From: Monocercomonoides exilis
Taxonomy: Eukaryota > Preaxostyla > Oxymonadida > Polymastigidae
Direction of reading: 5' to 3'
Assembly: GCA_001643675.2 (NCBI GenBank)
Contig: LSRY02000068.1
Location: 186,001-250,000, forward strand
Length of the DNA stretch: 64,000 nt
Part shown: piece by piece, positions 42,983-55,400 of the stretch
Layout of the letters: each line of letters begins with the position of its first letter
Position numbering within the stretch: position 1 is the stretch's first letter
Position numbers and translations under genes: made by a program
Notes under the pieces: model-generated
What the model was told of the DNA's origin: nothing
The model's database searches: none
The model's input: the letters and a program-made list of their open reading frames with translations, nothing else

Positions 42983-43017
42983 TCAAAATGAATTCAACTT
43001 CGTCGAATTCATTTTGA
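42983..43017. repeat. Hairpin 3 (perfect 13-bp arms)
   Basis: TCAAAATGAATTC at 42983-42995 and GAATTCATTTTGA at 43005-43017, with a 9-nt loop. It begins at the base after hairpin 2 ends. Confidence 0.93.
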
Positions 43018-43323
43018 TAAAGTGCGCGCGTTATCACAACTGACGGTGTCATCTAACTTACACAGTTGCGCAATTTTAAGAATGTGCGAAAATAAAGAAA
43101 AGTGCATTTTACATTTAATTTGGATTATTTATATTTCAAATAAAACCTTGTGAACTCGCTAAATGCGAAAATAAAAGCGCAAATATCAAATTGGATTAAA
43201 CAATAAAAGTCAATGAAGAATTAATCTAACTTGAAAAACTGCGATCGTCAAAATGAAAATTAATAAATAAAAAGGTAAATTGAGTGATTATCGCACAGCA
43301 TTGCATGTGCGAACCTTCTGTAA
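43018..43323. other. Spacer downstream of the recombinase gene
   Basis: GC-richer to about 43080 (CGCGCG, GTTGCGCAA), then AT-rich. No gene. Probably holds the 3' UTR of the minus-strand recombinase gene. Confidence 0.45.
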
Positions 43324-46047
43324 TTACTTTTCATCCTTCTCTTTATCCTCACTCTCAGTTTGTTTTTCATCCTTCAGAACTTCTTCTTTGACATGCTCAA
43401 TCAATGTCTTCCTCGTTCTCATCTTCAGCCCTGCCATAGTTGTCCATCCTTCAACCAAACCCAAGTTTATCAATCTGTCTCTGCAGTCTGTCGGTAATCT
43501 AATCCTAAGCTCCTCCGCCATCTCCGAGTAACTCTTTCCTTCCTTCCGCATCCTTTTCAATGTCTCATCTTCTTCCTCGCTCCATCTCAATCTCTTTCTC
43601 CTTCCATTTTCATCTCTCTCCCTCTGCAGTGCTGCGTCATAATTATACACCTTTTTTCTCTTTATTTGCTTCATTTCCTTTTTCCCTTCCATCTCCTCTT
43701 TGTCCACTAACTCAATCAACTCCTCCGCTATCTTATTTTCGTCTTCTCCCTCTTCAATCCTTTGCGCAATCTTTCTCAATCCAACTTCCATTCTGCCATT
43801 CAAAATTGTTGAATGTCGACATCTCGATTTTTTGAAGTTTTTATGTTTTGAATATATTTCATATGCGTTTCTCTCCATCATTGCGTCATTCTTGACATAG
43901 CTGCAAATAGCTGACCTCCATGCACGTTGTTTGTAATAATATCGTTTCTTCTTTGTCGTTTTTTCATTTGATCCTGTTATGCCATTTACAGCAATCCTGC
44001 TTTTGAAATATATCCGAACCTTCCGCACTGCAAAACGATCGCTAACGTTATGATTGCAATTTTTATCTAACTTGATGTTGTGGAAAACTTCAATATCCAA
44101 CAATGCTTTTTCTATCACTTCTTTTCCATCAACGTCTGGATTCCCAATTCTGCTTGAAACGATTGTGGCAGATATTGCATTCTTTGCATATCTTTGCTGC
44201 ACAGCAGAATTGGGAACCCATCCCGCAATTGCAGCTGTGAATGTGAAAGTTGAGTCGCGCGAATGTGCATCCAAACCTGTTGCTAAAAGAGCCGAACACA
44301 TGAATCCACTTCTAAAAGAATGGAACGAAAAAAGGTTAATTGGATATCCCGCTGCTCTTGCTCGTAGCCTCAACCGCATTGACATGGAATCTCTTCTCCA
44401 ATTCCATATTTTTTGTTCCTTTTGCGTTTCTGTGAGAACCCAACAATCTCGATTATGAAGATCCAATTTAAAGCTTTTCTTCAAATGCTCGTTCAACCAA
44501 TATAACACATTCGTATTTGTCCTCTCTTCAAGATTGCCTTCCAATGTGACATCATGGTTCCACCTGATATTCCCTTTGGTTACTCGAAACTTCATTTTGA
44601 GAACTTTTGTGTCTTTCCCCACTGCATCAAGAATAACACCTATGTCTGATAACAGCACGTTGCACATTGTGACAGCTCTCGCACCCGTGGAAACTGCTGT
44701 CAACCACAGTGAAGCCTCCATAGCTTTGTCTGGATGCAAGTCACTTGTATTTTCAACGATTCTTTCCACGTCCTTCAAAAGGCATGGTTCTTTTCCACAT
44801 CCGTTCGGCTTAACACCTTTATCCACTCGCCCTTCCTTTATAACGAGTGAAATTGCATCTCTGACTTCTTCTGTTAACCTCTGTCCAGTAATTTCCGTAT
44901 TTATACGTTTTAAGCTACAAGCAAAGACATTTTCCACTGTATCTCTGGTGTAAATGCGACTTCTGTAACAAAATCGGAGAAAGGATGTGATGTTCTTCTC
45001 ATCCAATGGAAATCCATTCATATCTTTCATTTCACAAAATGCATCATAAACCTTTTGAACCCATGCATGTTTTTTAAGTGTTGACTCGCTATACACTGCT
45101 CCTGGCTCTTCAAAAGAATTCAATTCATCTTCAGACATCGATCTTATTTTTTTTATTGTATCAAATTCATTGACAGAACGATTAGAAATTGGTGTGCTAA
45201 CAGGACAAATGCACTTCTCATAACCTTCAGATATTGCTTGTTCCGACAGTTCATTCGTTTTTGAAACACTTTCGTTTTCCTTTGAATTGCAACCTTCCTG
45301 ATGCTGTTCTTCCCAAGAGTCTTTTTGAGAACTTGAAGGTTTCTCTTGATCTTTTCCTTTAACTTCCAATTTATCATCTATTCTGATTGATTCTGTGATA
45401 ACTTCATGCATTGATGATCTTTCTTTTCCTTCATTCAGATCAAACTGCTTGTTTTCCACATTCTGCTTCAACAATGCTGATATCAATGAACCTTCAGAAC
45501 TCACCTTTATCTGCTCTGTCTTTCCTTTTAATTTCGCAGTCTTTATTGAACTAGACTTCTTCTGTTTCTTCTTTCCAATTTGTCTGCACTTTTCCATCGA
45601 ACCCGAAGAACTGCTTTCAGTGAAATCGGTTGTGTCATCTTTCTTAACAATCTTGCGACAACCTGAATGATTTTTAATTTTTATCTTTCGCATCTTTCTC
45701 AGGTCAAAGGCATATTCCGATTCAGATGATGAAGAAGAACTCAATGTTTCCATGCTACACGAATCGCCTTCAATGTCTGAATCTTCAGATAAATCTATCA
45801 CGAACACCTCTTTCTTCTTCTTGCTTTCCATTGGCTTCTGCATTTCTTCTTTGACTTTGCTCTCTGATTCAAACTGTGAGATCTTCTTCATCAAAGGAGT
45901 TCTGAACTTTGGCTTGGATGAGATCAAAACAGTTTTCGATATGGAACCATCTTCACTGTCGCTCATAACGCTTCTGGACATCGATTTATTAAACTGCGCT
46001 GTGCACTTTGGATGTGGGACAAATTTAACATAATTTCTTGACAACAT
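43324..46047 (-). CDS. Tyrosine recombinase with C-terminal Myb/SANT domain
   Basis: Single open frame from ATG at 46047 to TAA at 43324-43326, about 907 aa; it opens 30 nt earlier at a non-ATG codon. Residues about 1-280 are disordered, Ser/Lys-rich and acidic, with an IDLSEDSD motif. Residues about 320-630 form a tyrosine-recombinase core: STGARAV (Arg near 457), KFRVTKGN (candidate Lys near 491), FHSFRSG (His-x-x-Arg, H576 and R579), AGW (Trp in the second His position, near 610) and QRYAKNA (nucleophile Tyr near 620). The full R-K-H-R-W-Y set is thus present. Residues about 817-865 read RLRWSEEEDETLKRMRKEG and continue as a Myb/SANT helix-turn-helix. Such proteins move elements of the Crypton/DIRS type. 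No reverse transcriptase, RNase H or transposase is nearby, which favours a Crypton-like element or a domesticated copy. The frame looks intact. Confidence 0.85.
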   Translation of the reverse strand: MLSRNYVKFVPHPKCTAQFNKSMSRSVMSDSEDGSISKTVLISSKPKFRTPLMKKISQFESESKVKEEMQKPMESKKKKEVFVIDLSEDSDIEGDSCSMETLSSSSSSESEYAFDLRKMRKIKIKNHSGCRKIVKKDDTTDFTESSSSGSMEKCRQIGKKKQKKSSSIKTAKLKGKTEQIKVSSEGSLISALLKQNVENKQFDLNEGKERSSMHEVITESIRIDDKLEVKGKDQEKPSSSQKDSWEEQHQEGCNSKENESVSKTNELSEQAISEGYEKCICPVSTPISNRSVNEFDTIKKIRSMSEDELNSFEEPGAVYSESTLKKHAWVQKVYDAFCEMKDMNGFPLDEKNITSFLRFCYRSRIYTRDTVENVFACSLKRINTEITGQRLTEEVRDAISLVIKEGRVDKGVKPNGCGKEPCLLKDVERIVENTSDLHPDKAMEASLWLTAVSTGARAVTMCNVLLSDIGVILDAVGKDTKVLKMKFRVTKGNIRWNHDVTLEGNLEERTNTNVLYWLNEHLKKSFKLDLHNRDCWVLTETQKEQKIWNWRRDSMSMRLRLRARAAGYPINLFSFHSFRSGFMCSALLATGLDAHSRDSTFTFTAAIAGWVPNSAVQQRYAKNAISATIVSSRIGNPDVDGKEVIEKALLDIEVFHNIKLDKNCNHNVSDRFAVRKVRIYFKSRIAVNGITGSNEKTTKKKRYYYKQRAWRSAICSYVKNDAMMERNAYEIYSKHKNFKKSRCRHSTILNGRMEVGLRKIAQRIEEGEDENKIAEELIELVDKEEMEGKKEMKQIKRKKVYNYDAALQRERDENGRRKRLRWSEEEDETLKRMRKEGKSYSEMAEELRIRLPTDCRDRLINLGLVEGWTTMAGLKMRTRKTLIEHVKEEVLKDEKQTESEDKEKDEK

Positions 46048-46400
46048 TTCTATATGTTCACAATTTCGTAACACCAAAAAAATGGCAACCCTTTTTAGTT
46101 ATATTTTTCATTTCAATTTAAGGGAAAATTGATATTTTCATAAATTAAATTGTGGTATCTATGAATAAATTAAACTAATATCGAAAAAAATTAATTAATA
46201 AAATACAATAATTAATTATCGATAAATATTAACTACAAATATTGTTCATTACATTCTTTGATTAATAATTCATTATTATTTGAGTTCATTATTGAAATAT
46301 TCGAAAAAATAAAGAAATAAAAATTATAAAAATACACAATTGCAATAAATATGAAATAATAATGATAATTGATAAAAATAAAAACATTAAATAAGTATTG
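46048..46400. other. AT-rich upstream region of the recombinase gene
   Basis: Very AT-rich with no supported gene. It should contain the recombinase promoter. It ends at a sharp shift to GC-rich sequence before the satellite. Confidence 0.45.
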
Positions 46401-46477
46401 AAAGTTTTGCGAGCCTGAACTCGAGTACAAAGTCGAGCGAAAAACATGCGAAGCATCGTTTTTGGCGAGACTTCGAA
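46401..46477. other. Junction segment before the satellite array
   Basis: A short GC-richer stretch with repeated CGAG words (CTCGAGTAC, GTCGAGCG, GGCGAGAC) and an imperfect stem (AAAAACATGC against GCATCGTTTTT). It is not part of the satellite unit, though CTTCGAATCGCAG resembles the unit's TTCATTCGCAG. Confidence 0.6.
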
Positions 46478-49400
46478 TCGCAGAGTGAAGGCGAGTAAGA
46501 GGGATGAGCGCTGCAGCGCTGTGCACCATCTGTGCAGCCCCTGTGCAGCACTCGCCTCTCCCAACCTCTCTGACTCCCCACTCTTTCCTCTCTCTCTTTC
46601 TCTCAACCCATCCATTTCCCTCTCTCTCTCTCAACCTCACCCTCACTTTTCTTTCCTCTCCTTTTTTCTCCTATTTTTTATAATTTACCTCATAGGGTGT
46701 GCACCCCATCCCTGCACTCCAAATCCTTCTCTCTCCATCCCTTCATCCCACACGATTTTTTTTATTCTTTTTTTCTCTTCCCTCTCTAACCTCTCTTTCT
46801 CCCTCATTCTCCTCTCTTCCCCAACTCCCCTCTCTCCCACACTTCATTCGCAGAGTGAAGGCGAGTAAGAGGGATGAGCGCTGCAGCGCTGTGCACCATC
46901 TGTGCAGCCCCTGTGCAGCACTCGCCTCTCCCAACCTCTCTGACTCCCCACTCTTTCCTCTCTCTCTTTCTCTCAACCCATCCATTTCCCTCTCTCTCTC
47001 TCAACCTCACCCTCACTTTTCTTTCCTCTCCTTTTTTCTCCTATTTTTTATAATTTACCTCATAGGGTGTGCACCCCATCCCTGCACTCCAAATCCTTCT
47101 CTCTCCATCCCTTCATCCCACACGATTTTTTTTATTCTTTTTTTCTCTTCCCTCTCTAACCTCTCTTTCTCCCTCATTCTCCTCTCTTCCCCAACTCCCC
47201 TCTCTCCCACACTTCATTCGCAGAGTGAAGGCGAGTAGAAGGGATGAGCGCTACAGCGCTGTGCACCATCTGTGCAGCCCCTGTGCAGCACTCGCCTCTC
47301 CCAACCTCTCTGACTCCCCACTCTTTCCTCTCTCTCTTTCTCTCAACCCATCCATTTCCCTCTCTCTCTCTCAACCTCACCCTCACTTTTCTTTCCTCTC
47401 CTTTTTTCTCCTATTTTTTATAATTTACCTCATAGGGTGTGCACCCCATCCCTGCACTCCAAATCCTTCTCTCTCCATCCCTTCATCCCACACGATTTTT
47501 TTTTATTCTTTTTTCTCTTCCCTCTCTAACCTCTCTTTCTCCCTCATTCTCCTCTCTTCCCCAACTCCCCTCTCTCCCACACTTCATTCGCAGGAGTGAA
47601 GGCGAGTAAGAAGGGATGAGCGCTACAGCGCTGTGCACCATCTGTGCAGCCCCTGTGCAGCACTCGCCTCTCCCAACCTCTCTGACTCCCCACTCTTTCC
47701 TCTCTCTCTTTCTCTCAACCCATCCATTTCCCTCTCTCTCTCTCAACCTCACCCTCACTTTTCTTTCCTCTCCTTTTTTCTCCTATTTTTTATAATTTAC
47801 CTCATAGGGTGTGCACCCCATCCCTGCACTCCAAATCCTTCTCTCTCCATCCCTTCATCCCACACGATTTTTTTATTCTTTTTTTCTCTTCCCTCTCTAA
47901 CCTCTCTTTCTCCCTCATTCTCCTCTCTTCCCCAACTCCCCTCTCTCCCACACTTCATTCGCAGAGTGAAGGCGAGTAAGAAGGGATGAGCGCTACAGCG
48001 CTGTGCACCATCTGTGCAGCCCCTGTGCAGCACTCGCCTCTCCCAACCTCTCTGACTCCCCACTCTTTCCTCTCTCTCTTTCTCTCAACCCATCCATTTC
48101 CCTCTCTCTCTCTCAACCTCACCCTCACTTTTCTTTCCTCTCCTTTTTTCTCCTATTTTTTATAATTTACCTCATAGGGTGTGCACCCCATCCCTGCACT
48201 CCAAATCCTTCTCTCTCCATCCCTTCATCCCACACGATTTTTTTTTATTCTTTTTTTCTCTTCCCTCTCTAACCTCTCTTTCTCCCTCATTCTCCTCTCT
48301 TCCCCAACTCCCCTCTCTCCCACACTTCATTCGCAGAGTGAAGGCGAGTAGAAGGGATGAGCGCTACAGCGCTGTGCACCATCTGTGCAGCCCCTGTGCA
48401 GCACTCGCCTCTCCCAACCTCTCTGACTCCCCACTCTTTCCTCTCTCTCTTTCTCTCAACCCATCCATTTCCCTCTCTCTCTCTCAACCTCACCCTCACT
48501 TTTCTTTCCTCTCCTTTTTTTCTCCTATTTTTTATAATTTACCTCATAGGGTGTGCACCCCATCCCTGCACTCCAAATCCTTCTCTCTCCATCCCTTCAT
48601 CCCACACGATTTTTTTATTCTTTTTTTCTCTTCCCTCTCTAACCTCTCTTTCTCCCTCATTCTCCTCTCTTCCCCAACTCCCCTCTCTCCCACACTTCAT
48701 TCGCAGAGTGAAGGCGAGTAAGAGGGATGAGCGCTGCAGCGCTGTGCACCATCTGTGCAGCCCCTGTGCAGCACTCGCCTCTCCCAACCTCTCTGACTCC
48801 CCACTCTTTCCTCTCTCTCTTTCTCTCAACCCATCCATTTCCCTCTCTCTCTCTCAACCTCACCCTCACTTTTCTTTCCTCTCCTTTTTTCTCCTATTTT
48901 TTATAATTTACCTCATAGGGTGTGCACCCCATCCCTGCACTCCAAATCCTTCTCTCTCCATCCCTTCATCCCACACGATTTTTTTTATTCTTTTTTTCTC
49001 TTCCCTCTCTAACCTCTCTTTCTCCCTCATTCTCCTCTCTTCCCCAACTCCCCTCTCTCCCACACTTCATTCGCAGAGTGAAGGCGAGTAAGAGGGATGA
49101 GCGCTACAGCGCTGTGCACCATCTGTGCAGCCCCTGTGCAGCACTCGCCTCTCCCAACCTCTCTGACTCCCCACTCTTTCCTCTCTCTCTTTCTCTCAAC
49201 CCATCCATTTCCCTCTCTCTCTCTCAACCTCACCCTCACTTTTCTTTTCCTCTCCTTTTTTTCTCCTATTTTTTATAATTTACCTCATAGGGTGTGCACC
49301 CCATCCCTGCACTCCAAATCCTTCTCTCTCCATCCCTTCATCCCACACGATTTTTTTATTCTTTTTTCTCTTCCCTCTCTAACCTCTCTTTCTCCCTCAT

Positions 49401-52400
49401 TCTCCTCTCTTCCCCAACTCCCCTCTCTCCCACACTTCATTCGCAGAGTGAAGGCGAGTAAGAAGGGATGAGCGCTACAGCGCTGTGCACCATCTGTGCA
49501 GCCCCTGTGCAGCACTCGCCTCTCCCAACCTCTCTGACTCCCCACTCTTTCCTCTCTCTCTTTCTCTCAACCCATCCATTTCCCTCTCTCTCTCTCAACC
49601 TCACCCTCACTTTTCTTTCCTCTCCTTTTTTCTCCTATTTTTTATAATTTACCTCATAGGGTGTGCACCCCATCCCTGCACTCCAAATCCTTCTCTCTCC
49701 ATCCCTTCATCCCACACGATTTTTTTATTCTTTTTTTCTCTTCCCTCTCTAACCTCTCTTTCTCCCTCATTCTCCTCTCTTCCCCAACTCCCCTCTCTCC
49801 CACACTTCATTCGCAGGAGTGAAGGCGAGTAGAAGGGATGAGCGCTACAGCGCTGTGCACCATCTGTGCAGCCCCTGTGCAGCACTCGCCTCTCCCAACC
49901 TCTCTGACTCCCCACTCTTTCCTCTCTCTCTTTCTCTCAACCCATCCATTTCCCTCTCTCTCTCTCAACCTCACCCTCACTTTTCTTTCCTCTCCTTTTT
50001 TCTCCTATTTTTTATAATTTACCTCATAGGGTGTGCACCCCATCCCTGCACTCCAAATCCTTCTCTCTCCATCCCTTCATCCCACACGATTTTTTTTATT
50101 CTTTTTTTCTCTTCCCTCTCTAACCTCTCTTTCTCCCTCATTCTCCTCTCTTCCCCAACTCCCTCTCTCCCACACTTCATTCGCAGAGTGAAGGCGAGTA
50201 AGAAGGGATGAGCGCTACAGCGCTGTGCACCATCTGTGCAGCCCCTGTGCAGCACTCGCCTCTCCCAACCTCTCTGACTCCCCACTCTTTCCTCTCTCTC
50301 TTTCTCTCAACCCATCCATTTCCCTCTCTCTCTCTCAACCTCACCCTCACTTTTCTTTCCTCTCCTTTTTTTCTCCTATTTTTTATAATTTACCTCATAG
50401 GGTGTGCACCCCATCCCTGCACTCCAAATCCTTCTCTCTCCATCCCTTCATCCCACACGATTTTTTTATTCTTTTTTTCTCTTCCCTCTCTAACCTCTCT
50501 TTCTCCCTCATTCTCCTCTCTTCCCCAACTCCCCTCTCTCCCACACTTCATTCGCAGGAGTGAAGGCGAGTAAGAAGGGATGAGCGCTACAGCGCTGTGC
50601 ACCATCTGTGCAGCCCCTGTGCAGCACTCGCCTCTCCCAACCTCTCTGACTCCCCACTCTTTCCTCTCTCTCTTTCTCTCAACCCATCCATTTCCCTCTC
50701 TCTCTCTCAACCTCACCCTCACTTTTCTTTCCTCTCCTTTTTTCTCCTATTTTTTATAATTTACCTCATAGGGTGTGCACCCCATCCCTGCACTCCAAAT
50801 CCTTCTCTCTCCATCCCTTCATCCCACACGATTTTTTTTTATTCTTTTTTTCTCTTCCCTCTCTAACCTCTCTTTCTCCCTCATTCTCCTCTCTTCCCCA
50901 ACTCCCCTCTCTCCCACACTTCATTCGCAGAGTGAAGGCGAGTAAGAAGGGATGAGCGCTACAGCGCTGTGCACCATCTGTGCAGCCCCTGTGCAGCACT
51001 CGCCTCTCCCAACCTCTCTGACTCCCCACTCTTTCCTCTCTCTCTTTCTCTCAACCCATCCATTTCCCTCTCTCTCTCTCAACCTCACCCTCACTTTTCT
51101 TTCCTCTCCTTTTTCTCCTATTTTTTATAATTTACCTCATAGGGTGTGCACCCCATCCCTGCACTCCAAATCCTTCTCTCTCCATCCCTTCATCCCACAC
51201 GATTTTTTTTTATTCTTTTTTTCTCTTCCCTCTCTAACCTCTCTTTCTCCCTCATTCTCCTCTCTTCCCCAACTCCCTCTCTCCCACACTTCATTCGCAG
51301 AGTGAAGGCGAGTAAGAAGGGATGAGCGCTACAGCGCTGTGCACCATCTGTGCAGCCCCTGTGCAGCACTCGCCTCTCCCAACCTCTCTGACTCCCCACT
51401 CTTTCCTCTCTCTCTTTCTCTCAACCCATCCATTTCCCTCTCTCTCTCTCAACCTCACCCTCACTTTTCTTTCCTCTCCTTTTTCTCCTATTTTTTATAA
51501 TTTACCTCATAGGGTGTGCACCCCATCCCTGCACTCCAAATCCTTCTCTCTCCATCCCTTCATCCCACACGATTTTTTTTTATTCTTTTTTCTCTTCCCT
51601 CTCTAACCTCTCTTTCTCCCTCATTCTCCTCTCTTCCCCAACTCCCTCTCTCCCACACTTCATTCGCAGAGTGAAGGCGAGTAAGAAGGGATGAGCGCTA
51701 CAGCGCTGTGCACCATCTGTGCAGCCCCTGTGCAGCACTCGCCTCTCCCAACCTCTCTGACTCCCCACTCTTTCCTCTCTCTCTTTCTCTCAACCCATCC
51801 ATTTCCCTCTCTCTCTCTCAACCTCACCCTCACTTTTCTTTCCTCTCCTTTTTCTCCTATTTTTTTATAATTTACCTCATAGGGTGTGCACCCCATCCCT
51901 GCACTCCAAATCCTTCTCTCTCCATCCCTTCATCCCACACGATTTTTTTTTATTCTTTTTTTCTCTTCCCTCTCTAACCTCTCTTTCTCCCTCATTCTCC
52001 TCTCTTCCCCAACTCCCTCTCTCCCACACTTCATTCGCAGAGTGAAGGCGAGTAAGAGGGATGAGCGCTACAGCGCTGTGCACCATCTGTGCAGCCCCTG
52101 TGCAGCACTCGCCTCTCCCAACCTCTCTGACTCCCCACTCTTTCCTCTCTCTCTTTCTCTCAACCCATCCATTTCCCTCTCTCTCTCTCAACCTCACCCT
52201 CACTTTTCTTTCCTCTCCTTTTTCTCCTATTTTTTATAATTTACCTCATAGGGTGTGCACCCCATCCCTGCACTCCAAATCCTTCTCTCTCCATCCCTTC
52301 ATCCCACACGATTTTTTTTATTCTTTTTTTCTCTTCCCTCTCTAACCTCTCTTTCTCCCTCATTCTCCTCTCTTCCCCAACTCCCTCTCTCCCACACTTC

Positions 52401-55400
52401 ATTCGCAGAGTGAAGGCGAGTAGAGGGATGAGCGCTACAGCGCTGTGCACCATCTGTGCAGCCCCTGTGCAGCACTCGCCTCTCCCAACCTCTCTGACTC
52501 CCCACTCTTTCCTCTCTCTCTTTCTCTCAACCCATCCATTTCCCTCTCTCTCTCTCAACCTCACCCTCACTTTTCTTTCCTCTCCTTTTTCTCCTATTTT
52601 TTATAATTTACCTCATAGGGTGTGCACCCCATCCCTGCACTCCAAATCCTTCTCTCTCCATCCCTTCATCCCACACGATTTTTTTTATTCTTTTTTCTCT
52701 TCCCTCTCTAACCTCTCTTTCTCCCTCATTCTCCTCTCTTCCCCAACTCCCTCTCTCCCACACTTCATTCGCAGAGTGAAGGCGAGTAAGAAGGGATGAG
52801 CGCTACAGCGCTGTGCACCATCTGTGCAGCCCCTGTGCAGCACTCGCCTCTCCCAACCTCTCTGACTCCCCACTCTTTCCTCTCTCTCTTTCTCTCAACC
52901 CATCCATTTCCCTCTCTCTCTCTCAACCTCACCCTCACTTTTCTTTTCCTCTCCTTTTTTTCTCCTATTTTTTATAATTTACCTCATAGGGTGTGCACCC
53001 CATCCCTGCACTCCAAATCCTTCTCTCTCCATCCCTTCATCCCACACGATTTTTTTTATTCTTTTTTCTCTTCCCTCTCTAACCTCTCTTTCTCCCTCAT
53101 TCTCCTCTCTTCCCCAACTCCCCTCTCTCCCACACTTCATTCGCAGAGTGAAGGCGAGTAAGAAGGGATGAGCGCTGCAGCGCTGTGCACCATCTGTGCA
53201 GCCCCTGTGCAGCACTCGCCTCTCCCAACCTCTCTGACTCCCCACTCTTTCCTCTCTCTCTTTCTCTCAACCCATCCATTTCCCTCTCTCTCAACCTCAC
53301 CCTCACTTTTCTTTCCTCTCCTTTTTTTCTCCTATTTTTTATAATTTACCTCATAGGGTGTGCACCCCATCCCTGCACTCCAAATCCTTCTCTCTCCATC
53401 CCTTCATCCCACACGATTTTTTTTATTCTTTTTTTCTCTTCCCTCTCTAACCTCTCTTTCTCCCTCATTCTCCTCTCTTCCCCAACTCCCCTCTCTCCCA
53501 CACTTCATTCGCAGAGTGAAGGCGAGTAAGAGGGATGAGCGCTGCAGCGCTGTGCACCATCTGTGCAGCCCCTGTGCAGCACTCGCCTCTCCCAACCTCT
53601 CTGACTCCCCACTCTTTCCTCTCTCTCTTTCTCTCAACCCATCCATTTCCCTCTCTCTCTCAACCTCACCCTCACTTTTCTTTTCCTCTCCTTTTTTCTC
53701 CTATTTTTTATAATTTACCTCATAGGGTGTGCACCCCATCCCTGCACTCCAAATCCTTCTCTCTCCATCCCTTCATCCCACACGATTTTTTTTATTCTTT
53801 TTTTCTCTTCCCTCTCTAACCTCTCTTTCTCCCTCATTCTCCTCTCTTCCCCAACTCCCCTCTCTCCCACACTTCATTCGCAGAGTGAAGGCGAGTAAGA
53901 GGGATGAGCGCTGCAGCGCTGTGCACCATCTGTGCAGCCCCTGTGCAGCACTCGCCTCTCCCAACCTCTCTGACTCCCCACTCTTTCCTCTCTCTCTTTC
54001 TCTCAACCCATCCATTTCCCTCTCTCTCTCTCAACCTCACCCTCACTTTTCTTTCCTCTCCTTTTTTCTCCTATTTTTTATAATTTACCTCATAGGGTGT
54101 GCACCCCATCCCTGCACTCCAAATCCTTCTCTCTCCATCCCTTCATCCCACACGATTTTTTTTATTCTTTTTTCTCTTCCCTCTCTAACCTCTCTTTCTC
54201 CCTCATTCTCCTCTCTTCCCCAACTCCCTCTCTCCCACACTTCATTCGCAGAGTGAAGGCGAGTAGAGGATGAGCGCTACAGCGCTGTGCACCATCTGTG
54301 CAGCCCCTGTGCAGCACTCGCCTCTCCCAACCTCTCTGACTCCCCACTCTTTCCTCTCTCTCTTTCTCTCAACCCATCCATTTCCCTCTCTCTCTCTCAA
54401 CCTCACCCTCACTTTTCTTTCCTCTCCTTTTTCTCCTATTTTTTATAATTTACCTCATAGGGTGTGCACCCCATCCCTGCACTCCAAATCCTTCTCTCTC
54501 CATCCCTTCATCCCACACGATTTTTTTTTATTCTTTTTTTCTCTTCCCTCTCTAACCTCTCTTTCTCCCTCATTCTCCTCTCTTCCCCAACTCCCTCTCT
54601 CCCACACTTCATTCGCAGGAGTGAAGGCGAGTAAGAAGGGATGAGCGCTACAGCGCTGTGCACCATCTGTGCAGCCCCTGTGCAGCACTCGCCTCTCCCA
54701 ACCTCTCTGACTCCCCACTCTTTCCTCTCTCTCTTTCTCTCAACCCATCCATTTCCCTCTCTCTCTCTCAACCTCACCCTCACTTTTCTTTCCTCTCCTT
54801 TTTCTCCTATTTTTATAATTTACCTCATAGGGTGTGCACCCCATCCCTGCACTCCAAATCCTTCTCTCTCCATCCCTTCATCCCACACGATTTTTTTTTA
54901 TTCTTTTTTCTCTTCCCTCTCTAACCTCTCTTTCTCCCTCATTCTCCTCTCTTCCCCAACTCCCCTCTCTCCCACACTTCATTCGCAGGAGTGAAGGCGA
55001 GTAAGAAGGGATGAGCGCTACAGCGCTGTGCACCATCTGTGCAGCCCCTGTGCAGCACTCGCCTCTCCCAACCTCTCTGACTCCCCACTCTTTCCTCTCT
55101 CTCTTTCTCTCAACCCATCCATTTCCCTCTCTCTCTCTCAACCTCACCCTCACTTTTCTTTCCTCTCCTTTTTTTCTCCTATTTTTTATAATTTACCTCA
55201 TAGGGTGTGCACCCCATCCCTGCACTCCAAATCCTTCTCTCTCCATCCCTTCATCCCACACGATTTTTTTTATTCTTTTTTTCTCTTCCCTCTCTAACCT
55301 CTCTTTCTCCCTCATTCTCCTCTCTTCCCCAACTCCCCTCTCTCCCACACTTCATTCGCAGAGTGAAGGCGAGTAGAAGGGATGAGCGCTGCAGCGCTGT

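Noticed and set aside
42900-43080. tRNA or other structured RNA gene in the GC-rich island
   Set aside because: The hairpins do not form a cloverleaf, and no T-loop (GGTTCGAATCC-like) or anticodon arm is present.
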